The position numbers and the translations under genes are program-made. A stretch of 11,292 nt of DNA from the NCBI GenBank assembly GCA_030019105.1, contig JASEGY010000074.1:1-11292 (forward strand). The letters are read 5' to 3'. A model generated the notes under the pieces. The model did not search any database, had not been told where the DNA came from, and saw nothing but the letters and a program-made list of their open reading frames with translations. This document shows, in pieces, positions 5,611 to 11,292 of this stretch (position 1 is the first letter of the stretch; each line of letters opens with the position of its first letter). The DNA comes from a bacterium. GTDB taxonomy: Bacteria; UBA9089; JASEGY01.

Positions 5611-6027
5611 TTACCGATAACTATGCTCTCGCTCAACAAAGCGGGGTATATCTTCCCCTCTTTCAGCTACTGTCCTGGCTTCAATTTTATCTCCCGGATT
5701 TAATCCTATGGCAGGAAGAAAGATAAGGCTAACCGTTTCCTGGGCATTTACCTCTATCTTATTATAATCTCCGTCAACCGGGATAGCAATAGTAATATTA
5801 TCAATACCATAGAGCGCGGCCTTTTCCCGGGCGATCTCTTTGGCCATAGGTTCGTCAGGCAAAAGGGCCGCTCCGGCGATGGCCGCTTCATCTACCGCTT
5901 TAACAAGCCTCTTTCGGGCCTTGTACCGAAGCCCAAAATCTACACCTGTAATGATCAAACCAATGACGACCGCCAGGGTCAGGATATTGATAAACGAAGC
6001 CCCCCCCTGGTTTCTGAAAGATTTCAT
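5611..6027 (-). CDS. Short TadE/TadG-like membrane protein
   Basis: The 138-residue product has a short polar N-terminus, a membrane helix (about 10-29) and then DFGLRYKARKRLVKAVDEAAIAGA (30-53). That matches the N-terminal region of TadG/TadE-like Flp pilus proteins (polar-GA-helix-D-G-R-LQ-A-D-A-ALAGA). Full TadG proteins are much longer, so this is a short or stand-alone form. I chose the ATG at 6027 because GGAGG lies eight bases upstream. An open frame continues to 6174, but that extension is only the translation of a heptamer repeat and acsB antisense. No other pilus gene is present. Its place between acsB and an antitoxin gene is unexplained. Confidence 0.7.
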   Translation of the reverse strand: MKSFRNQGGASFINILTLAVVIGLIITGVDFGLRYKARKRLVKAVDEAAIAGAALLPDEPMAKEIAREKAALYGIDNITIAIPVDGDYNKIEVNAQETVSLIFLPAIGLNPGDKIEARTVAERGEDIPRFVEREHSYR

Positions 6028-6043
6028 CCAAACCACCTCCCTT

Positions 6044-6126
6044 CGATTTCGGATTTGGGATTTCGGATTGCGGATTGAATATCTTTTATTCCGCATTCCG
6101 CATTCCGCAATCCGCATTCCGCATTC
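6044..6126. repeat. Heptamer-repeat hairpin after acsB
   Basis: One arm (6044-6080) holds CGGATTT/CGGATTG units. The other (6087-6126) holds five ATTCCGC-type units with one AATCCGC variant, so the two arms pair into an imperfect long hairpin around a CTTTT loop. It begins immediately at the acsB stop codon and fills the gap to the next ribosome site. The same unit occurs at 8355-8406 and inside hisH at 752-783. It may stabilise the 3' end of an upstream mRNA segment. Confidence 0.75.
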
Positions 6127-8336
6127 TATATCATCGGTTCCATTTCCATCGCCGGATGGCCTACGGCCGTGCAATGTTCCATTATTTCTTCTTCCGTTAT
6201 CCCTACTGTCTCATCGGCAATCATATCAACGAATCCTGAGATACCTTCTTCCTCAGCCCGCGCCTCAAGCATAGAGCGGAGTTCTTCTTTCAGCCTCTTA
6301 GGCATCCAGGTAATTCGTTTGAAACCGCCTTCGGCTGAAATATATTTTCTGCTTCCAATATAGTATTTGGAATGCCCGATAAACCCCGGTGTTTGCTGGC
6401 CGCCGCCTACAGAACCGGCCAGAGAGGAGAACTTCATCCCGGAGGGGGTCATATCGGCGTGGTCCCGATCAACAATCATGACACCATTACTCAGCGGCAG
6501 GATGGCTGAAATGCACTCAAAACACCCGCAAGAAGTCATCGGGTCTTCCATCATGGAATAGGCGCTCATTCGCTCGATCTTTCGATGAGAGGCATTGTGG
6601 ATAAATTCGTTCACCTTATCCCACTGCCCCTTGATCGGATCGATACAATTACCTTTCTCAATAGGCTGATTGGGTCCCGTTGCATTGATTTTGTTGGCCG
6701 CCTTGGTATCGAGCCAGTTGTATGCCCCGCATAGCCCTGACCGCTCCGGGGTAACTATGCAGATGTGATCCGGGGCAAAGGATTGACAAAGGCTGCAGGA
6801 ATAAAATATATCAACCGCCTCGTCAGTTAGTCCGGCAATCCTGATATCACGTTCGTGATAGGTCTTTCGGGCTGTCTCCCTGAGTTCTCTTGCCTTTTCT
6901 TCATCGGTATAAATGGTAACCTGGACCTTATCCAGGATACTTGAAAACTCAGCCTGTATCCTGGCGTGGAGAATGGTTCCAATGTGGCGCATCCTGAACC
7001 CGGTCTCGTAGGCCGCCTTAGATATACGTATCCAGTTAATATCCCGTTGCCCGATATGCAGGATACCGCTGGCTGAATTTACCATTTCATGGATATGCCG
7101 CTCGATAATAGGTTCAAAATCCGGCTGCATCCTGGCCCCGGCCACTTCCACCCAGATACCGAGGGCCAGGCTTCCTCCGGCTTCAATATCGTCCAGGTCC
7201 GGGCCGACTACTTCCACCTTGCCATCCTCTACTTCAGAAACAGGTTTGGTGGTGACATATTCAAAAGAAGGCTTACCGGTTCGCATATCATTTATTTCAG
7301 CATACATATCTTCTTTGCGGACCCGCTCTCCTTCAAAGGCCGGACCATAAGCCACCGGGATATCTATCTTAGTCGTGACTACCTTCAGACCCCGCACCTG
7401 AAGGGCCTTCTCGACCATTTCATCAAACCCTACGCCTGAAACAACGTGTTCATACATACAGACTCCAGTGGGCAGTATCTGTGGTATGGGGGTATAAGAA
7501 ATAGTTGGAAATCCATAGTTAATGGCCCCGGCGGCCGTGGCATACCACTCGTCGGAAACTTCGCCTAAGGCCAGGACAAAGGCAAAGATGCGGTGTTTAT
7601 TGTAGATCAAATTCCTTCTGAAGTCGCCTGGTTGAACCCCGCCAAAGGCCATCGCCGCCCGTGAGGCGAATCCCAGGGCAAAGACAGCCGAATAGATGTC
7701 TTTGCCGAAAGGGATCAATCTTGTCTCCCAACCTAACTGGACACCCTCGTCCCTTAACTGTTCGGCCATTGAAACTCCATTATTATCGGCATGCAGAAAG
7801 ACGTAGAGGGTTTTTTCCTGCAGCTCCTTAGCCAGCTTAACGGCTGTTTTGGAATCCGGGCATGCCCCCGCACAAGCCGCAAACCCGGGGGCTGTGCCGT
7901 CAACAAACTCAATTCCCCTCTCCCGCATGATCTTATCATCCGCTGCCCCCAGCCAGAGGTGGTCTTCATCCGGAGCTGAGGCGATAAAGTAGGGGATGGG
8001 GTCCTCTAAATATTTTAGCGCTTCGATTATTTCCTCGGCAAAGAGGGTGGCCATGCCGGCATCTAAGGTATGGCCAAGGTAAGGCAAATGGATATGCTGG
8101 GCCGGAACCGGCGGGAGTAAATTTTTCGTCCGTTCCAGGACCGGCTCCATATCACCCAGGGTCTTGATGGCGACGCCGGTCATGGCATAGATGATAGGCA
8201 GATAGTAACCTGTATTAGGGAATTCAACTTCACAGTCCCTTCCCTTTTCATCAATAGCCGTCTTAAGTCTCTCTTCAGCTTTAGCTGCAATTGAATGCGC
8301 CCCACGAATAGCGGCTGAGGCAATTATTTTTGACAT
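6126..8336 (-). CDS. acsB: Acetyl-CoA synthase (CODH/ACS complex, bacterial single-chain type)
   Basis: AcsB assembles acetyl-CoA from CO, a corrinoid-bound methyl group and CoA at the Ni-containing A-cluster. The 736-residue protein is close to the length of the Moorella enzyme. The A-cluster ligands are visible: Cys514, Cys517, Cys526 and Cys536 for the [4Fe-4S] part and Cys603-Gly-Cys605 for the distal Ni. The spacing (3, 9, 10, 67, 2) equals that of the Moorella residues 506/509/518/528/595/597. The N-terminal CODH-binding domain is retained (about 1-310), unlike the shorter archaeal beta subunit. The ATG at 8336 follows GAGGAGG. It is separated from the upstream antitoxin gene by a heptamer repeat and followed directly by a repeat hairpin. 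It should form the bifunctional complex with the cooS product at 8971-10929. Confidence 0.97.
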   Translation of the reverse strand: MSKIIASAAIRGAHSIAAKAEERLKTAIDEKGRDCEVEFPNTGYYLPIIYAMTGVAIKTLGDMEPVLERTKNLLPPVPAQHIHLPYLGHTLDAGMATLFAEEIIEALKYLEDPIPYFIASAPDEDHLWLGAADDKIMRERGIEFVDGTAPGFAACAGACPDSKTAVKLAKELQEKTLYVFLHADNNGVSMAEQLRDEGVQLGWETRLIPFGKDIYSAVFALGFASRAAMAFGGVQPGDFRRNLIYNKHRIFAFVLALGEVSDEWYATAAGAINYGFPTISYTPIPQILPTGVCMYEHVVSGVGFDEMVEKALQVRGLKVVTTKIDIPVAYGPAFEGERVRKEDMYAEINDMRTGKPSFEYVTTKPVSEVEDGKVEVVGPDLDDIEAGGSLALGIWVEVAGARMQPDFEPIIERHIHEMVNSASGILHIGQRDINWIRISKAAYETGFRMRHIGTILHARIQAEFSSILDKVQVTIYTDEEKARELRETARKTYHERDIRIAGLTDEAVDIFYSCSLCQSFAPDHICIVTPERSGLCGAYNWLDTKAANKINATGPNQPIEKGNCIDPIKGQWDKVNEFIHNASHRKIERMSAYSMMEDPMTSCGCFECISAILPLSNGVMIVDRDHADMTPSGMKFSSLAGSVGGGQQTPGFIGHSKYYIGSRKYISAEGGFKRITWMPKRLKEELRSMLEARAEEEGISGFVDMIADETVGITEEEIMEHCTAVGHPAMEMEPMI

Positions 8337-8354
8337 ACCAACCTCCTCTTCTTA

Positions 8355-8406
8355 TTTCGGATTGCGGATTGCGGATTGCGGATTGAAAAAAAATATTCAG
8401 ATCCGC
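8355..8406. repeat. Heptamer-repeat tract before acsB
   Basis: Four tandem CGGATTG units (about 8358-8385) are followed by an A-run and ATCCGCAATTCC, which can pair back to them. The far end overlaps the last codons and stop of the CopG-type antitoxin gene (ELRI, stop at 8397-8399). The tract lies between that stop and the acsB ribosome site, in the run's transcribed spacer. Confidence 0.65.
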
Positions 8407-8693
8407 AATTCCTTTTTCTCTCTTTGTACCCCTTCAATAATCCACTCCTGAAACAAAGTTAAATAATCTACCCTCTTTGATGTGGCAATTTCACGAAGGG
8501 TTATTAATTGATCCGAATCGAGTTTTATTTTTATAGAGGGAATCTCCTCCCGCCGTTCTTTAATTGTTTTAACCAGGGAAGGAGCGATTTCAACCTCTAT
8601 CTCTTCGGTATCATCGATATAATCCATGAAATTATGGGTAGCCCAGAACTTTGCTTCTTCATTTTCAGATTTGAATTGGGGTATTTGAGCCAT
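8397..8693 (-). CDS. CopG-type antitoxin partner of a BrnT toxin
   Basis: The 98-residue product has FKSENEEAKFWATHNFMDYID (7-27), the hallmark of the CopG_antitoxin family (SE-EE--FW-THD--DY), then IKIKLDSDQL (54-63), a ribbon strand of ribbon-helix-helix type, and helices to the C-terminus. It should bind DNA as a dimer, repress its own operon and neutralise the toxin encoded just upstream. I chose the ATG at 8693, preceded by GAAGGAAG at proper distance. An ATG at 8717 overlaps the toxin gene and has no site. The last four codons (ELRI) lie in a heptamer repeat, so its C-terminus may have been altered by the repeat. The toxin-first gene order matches brnT-brnA. Confidence 0.85.
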   Translation of the reverse strand: MAQIPQFKSENEEAKFWATHNFMDYIDDTEEIEVEIAPSLVKTIKERREEIPSIKIKLDSDQLITLREIATSKRVDYLTLFQEWIIEGVQREKKELRI

Positions 8694-8698
8694 AGTTA

Positions 8699-8962
8699 TT
8701 ACTTCCTTCGAAACCATCTCTTTTCGGTTTTATCCATATCTCTGGCGGTAATTACCCTGGTTTTCCCTTCTCTTTTCCCAGCAAAGACAACAAATAAATG
8801 TCGTCCGGCATCAGTAACACCTAAAGCATACATTTTGCCTTCCTTGCCTCTCCGGAAACGAGCCCGGTTGACAAACACCTCTTCAACTTCCGCAGTTGTT
8901 ACCTTATGACAAGCTATGTGGTCTTCATTTTTCTCATCCCACTCAAACTTTATAACCCGCAT
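8699..8962 (-). CDS. brnT: BrnT-family toxin
   Basis: The 87-residue product follows the BrnT pattern: KFEWDEKNEDHIACHKVT (5-22), EVEEVF (25-30), YALGVTDAGRHLFVVF (45-60) and RVITARDMDKTEKRWFRR (69-86). BrnT proteins are RelE-fold ribonucleases that block translation. The gene begins eight bases after the cooS stop codon without a clear ribosome site, so it is probably translated by coupling to cooS. It ends five bases before the antitoxin start. That makes the toxin level dependent on the cooS message. Confidence 0.9.
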   Translation of the reverse strand: MRVIKFEWDEKNEDHIACHKVTTAEVEEVFVNRARFRRGKEGKMYALGVTDAGRHLFVVFAGKREGKTRVITARDMDKTEKRWFRRK

Positions 8963-8970
8963 AAGCCCAT

Positions 8971-10929
8971 TCAGAACTTCAGCTCCCGTCTCATCTCCAT
9001 GTCATAAAGCACCCGTTCTTGAGGCTTATCGATGCCTAATGCCTTTCGCGCTTTGTTAATACGGTCAAGCATCAGGGCGGCCATCTTATGGGGGTCCGGT
9101 TCAAAGGCCCATTTACCACCGGTTATTTTGTCGTGCTCTTCAAAAAGAAAGTCGCTTACTCCCTTGCTTCCGGTAACCGGAAAGGTAACCCCAAAGACGA
9201 CATAGACCCCAGAAGCGACGAAATATTGGCCAATGGCAATGGCCTTTTCACTCATCCATTCCGGGGCGCAGCCGACTACCGGGAGGTCGGAGATGTCATT
9301 GCCCAAGCCACCTTCCTTGACCATCTCAGTGGCGGCGATAAGCAGCCTGGAATTATCGACACAGGAGCCACAGTGAAGAACCGGAGGGATACCTACTGTT
9401 TCGCAGACTTCTCTTAAGCCCGGACCGGCATATTTGAGGGCTGCTTCAGGGATGAGCAATCCTTCCTTGGCACAGGCTATAGCCGAACAGCCCGTCTGCA
9501 GGACAAGGACATCATTAGCGATCAGTTCTTTGACCACTTCGGTATGTATCTTGTCATGGGGGACCTTGGGATTGTTGCAACCAACTACTCCGGCTACTCC
9601 TCTGATACGGCCGTTAATAATATTGTCGTTCAGGGGACGGTAGGAAGACCGGAAGCTTCCACCCAGCATGTAATTTACGGTCTCGTGAGAGAATCCGGCC
9701 ACCAGGTCCATTTCCTCTTTAGGTATATTAACCGACTTCCGTTTGGGGAAATTCTTAATAGCTCGTCTAACAATATCTTTAGATACTTCCAGGGCGTGAT
9801 GTGGATGAAATTCAAAGTGGCTTGTTCCTGACATCCTGGCTTTTTCAGCCGTAGTAATGATCTCGGTATGATAGCATTTAGCTACGCTGGGTAAGGACTG
9901 CATGACACATTGGACGTCAACGACCATCGCTTCCACCGCGCCGGTGAGGATGGCTAATTCCTGCTGAAGAAAATTGCCGGCAATGGGAACACCTTGCCTC
10001 ATCAGGATTTCGTTAGCGGTACAACAGATACCGGCCAGATTTATTCCTTTGGCCCCCACTTTTTTAGCCAGGTCAAGGAGCTCAGGATCGCGTGAGGCCA
10101 CCACGATCATCTCTGAGAGCAAGGGTTCATGGCCGTGAACAATGATATTCACCTCATCCTCTTTAAGAACGCCTAAATTTACCTTGCTTCTTAAAGGTAT
10201 AGGGGTGCCAAACATAATATCCTGAAGTTCAGTGGCGATCATGGAACCACCCCAGCCATCAGCCAGGGCATTCCTTGAACCGTGAAGGAGGATATTCCGG
10301 TAGTCCTGATCAACACCGATAGAGGTGCGATGCATGGTTTCGACCACTTCTCTGTCTATTCCCCTCGGTGTTATGCCATGTTCGGCCCAGATCCGCTGCC
10401 GTTTCTCCGGCGCCCTCTTGACGAAGGCAAGTTCTCCTTCCTGTTTCCCAAATTCCTTGATTAACACCTCTCCAACTTCCCGGGCGATCTGGTATTTATC
10501 TTTATTATCAGTTGATATGTCAAGAACCCCTGCAATCGTCCGGAGCTTGACCTCATCCTTAATATCGTATCCGGGTATCTCTTTTTTTGCAGCGGCGAGA
10601 AAAGTCTGCGCCACTTCTCGTCCGTGATCGGAATGGGCAGACGCTCCAGCGGCAATCATTCGGGCAAAATTCCTGGCCGAAATAGTTCCCACTGTGGCCC
10701 CGCAGACACCCCTTTTTGATCCAAGTTCCTGTTCCTCCTCGGTTACCTCACCTTTGAAGGTTAGCCGACATGGCCCCATGGCGCAGTTTCGACAACAGGT
10801 ACCTGAAACCCCAAAGGGGCAAGGCTTGATTTCCTGAGACCGGCTAAAGGCAGTGGATACTCCTTCCTGTTCTGCCTTAGCTATCATCGATTCACTGGCC
10901 GAACATACAGTCAAACATTTTTCTGCCAT
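8971..10929 (-). CDS. cooS: Ni-containing anaerobic CO dehydrogenase catalytic subunit
   Basis: This enzyme interconverts CO2 and CO, and with AcsB supplies the carbonyl of acetyl-CoA. The 652-residue protein has the D/B-cluster cysteines (Cys37, Cys45, Cys46, Cys49, Cys54, Cys76). All C-cluster ligands are present: His267 in HGHEP, Cys303 in GICC, Cys341, Cys451 in GCNN, Cys481 in TGCSA and Cys523 in GSCVDNSR. His99 and His102 of the proton-relay AHSDHGR are present too. Compared with CODH-II of Carboxydothermus as I recall it, about eight residues are inserted before Cys76. The ATG at 10929 follows AAGGAGG. Proximity to acsB and the C-terminal MRRELKF-type tail suggest the AcsA-type subunit of a CODH/ACS complex. 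It is the first gene of the run. Confidence 0.96.
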   Translation of the reverse strand: MAEKCLTVCSASESMIAKAEQEGVSTAFSRSQEIKPCPFGVSGTCCRNCAMGPCRLTFKGEVTEEEQELGSKRGVCGATVGTISARNFARMIAAGASAHSDHGREVAQTFLAAAKKEIPGYDIKDEVKLRTIAGVLDISTDNKDKYQIAREVGEVLIKEFGKQEGELAFVKRAPEKRQRIWAEHGITPRGIDREVVETMHRTSIGVDQDYRNILLHGSRNALADGWGGSMIATELQDIMFGTPIPLRSKVNLGVLKEDEVNIIVHGHEPLLSEMIVVASRDPELLDLAKKVGAKGINLAGICCTANEILMRQGVPIAGNFLQQELAILTGAVEAMVVDVQCVMQSLPSVAKCYHTEIITTAEKARMSGTSHFEFHPHHALEVSKDIVRRAIKNFPKRKSVNIPKEEMDLVAGFSHETVNYMLGGSFRSSYRPLNDNIINGRIRGVAGVVGCNNPKVPHDKIHTEVVKELIANDVLVLQTGCSAIACAKEGLLIPEAALKYAGPGLREVCETVGIPPVLHCGSCVDNSRLLIAATEMVKEGGLGNDISDLPVVGCAPEWMSEKAIAIGQYFVASGVYVVFGVTFPVTGSKGVSDFLFEEHDKITGGKWAFEPDPHKMAALMLDRINKARKALGIDKPQERVLYDMEMRRELKF

Positions 10930-10951
10930 AAATCCTCCTTAAATATTTTAG

Positions 10952-11096
10952 GTAAGCATTCAGGTATCAGGTTTTAGGTATCAGCTTTTAAAAGAGTTAG
11001 CGCATTTTATACGGAAAAGCAAGCAGAATCGTAATATTCTCTACTAGCCCGACTCCCTGACTGCTGACACCTGACACCTGACACCTGAATGTTTAC
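10952..11096. repeat. Palindromic element 3 (145 bp), GTAANYRYTCAGGT family
   Basis: The ends GTAAGCATTCAGGT (10952-10965) and ACCTGAATGTTTAC (11083-11096) form an inverted repeat with one mismatch and match the family seen at 235-332 and 1959-2041. Inside are GTATCAG direct repeats on the left and three tandem CTGACAC units on the right, which also pair with each other. No exact target duplication is visible. It lies 22 bases upstream of the cooS start codon, so it forms part of the cooS leader or promoter region. Confidence 0.65.
11006..11034 (-). promoter_or_regulatory. Weak candidate promoter for cooS
   Basis: On the minus strand TATAAA (11006-11011) lies 17 bases after TTACGA (11029-11034). 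The -10 box is good and the -35 box poor. It is inside palindromic element 3, and no better promoter is visible between cooS and the window end. The true promoter may lie beyond 11292. Confidence 0.25.
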
Positions 11097-11121
11097 AAAT
11101 TAAGTCCCTTGGTCACAGAGA

Positions 11122-11292
11122 TTTCCAAAGTAGGTTACAGAAGGGCAAAATTGGCCTTTTGATTTCTGGACACTTTCCGGAATGTTAGGCTGACTTGGCC
11201 GGTGTGCCCTGTAATGCGCTCACCACAAAGTGTCCAGAAAGTGTCCAGGAATCAAAGGAGGCAAAAATACCCCTTTTGAGGCACTTTGGAAA
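11122..11292. repeat. Interrupted inverted repeat with AAAGTGTCCAG sites, reaching the window end
   Basis: The outer 10 bases TTTCCAAAGT (11122-11131) pair with the last 10 bases of the window, and an inner 19-bp arm (11158-11176) pairs with 11238-11256 with one mismatch. Equal lengths of unmatched sequence lie between. The right arm is preceded by a direct duplicate, so AAAGTGTCCAG occurs twice in tandem (11227-11248). No gene is visible. It could be the ends of a non-autonomous element or a set of operator sites. The right boundary is cut by the window. Confidence 0.5.

Noticed and set aside
6028..6174. Extension of the TadE-like reading frame to an upstream start at 6174
   Set aside because: The extra N-terminus is the translation of the heptamer hairpin plus acsB antisense, and a proper ribosome site (GGAGG) precedes the ATG at 6027.
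8355..8406. CRISPR array
   Set aside because: The repeats are contiguous seven-base units without spacers.
11122..11292. Assignment to a known insertion-sequence family
   Set aside because: The CTGGACACTTT ends are reminiscent of insertion-sequence termini, but no transposase is present and I cannot match a family with confidence.

Overview
This is bacterial DNA carrying the catalytic core of the Wood-Ljungdahl (reductive acetyl-CoA) pathway: a Ni-CO dehydrogenase (cooS/acsA type), a single-chain acetyl-CoA synthase (acsB) and a formate-tetrahydrofolate ligase (fhs). A lipoprotein cyclophilin, strong AGGAGG-type ribosome sites and the bacterial type of AcsB argue for a bacterium, probably an anaerobe able to run the pathway as an acetogen, sulfate reducer or uncultivated lineage. 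I cannot assign a phylum. The non-coding DNA is crowded with palindromic repeats, several of which invade coding sequence.

Layout. 1-382: no protein gene; a short promoter-to-terminator unit that may be a small RNA (about 125-223), a 98-bp palindromic element, then a near-consensus promoter. 383-1057 (+): hisH, apparently leaderless. 1126-1944 (-): lipoprotein peptidyl-prolyl isomerase, convergent with hisH. 1945-2267: repeats only. 2268-2684 (-): small retropepsin-like aspartic protease. 2685-2895: a long hairpin repeat. 2896-3231 (-): small coiled-coil protein with one membrane segment. 3347-10929 (-): a same-strand run, in transcription order cooS, brnT-like toxin, CopG-type antitoxin, acsB, short TadE/TadG-like protein, Phd/YefM-like antitoxin, RelE/ParE-like toxin, fhs. 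10930-11292: two inverted-repeat elements and no gene.

How the genes work together. Fhs activates formate on tetrahydrofolate in the methyl branch. CooS makes CO from CO2 and AcsB joins CO, a methyl group and CoA into acetyl-CoA. The corrinoid protein, methyltransferase, folD and metF are not in the window. Two unrelated type II toxin-antitoxin pairs and a pilus-type protein sit between the three enzyme genes with tight or overlapping junctions, so they are probably co-transcribed with them.

Most unusual: (a) three elements share the terminal inverted repeat GTAANYRYTCAGGT, and one is flanked by a perfect 8-bp duplication of the cyclophilin gene's Shine-Dalgarno sequence; (b) a 77-bp palindromic repeat present twice, one copy supplying the hisH stop codon; (c) heptamer repeats (AATCCGC/ATTCCGC) at intergenic sites and inside hisH; (d) two toxin-antitoxin modules within a core carbon-fixation gene run.
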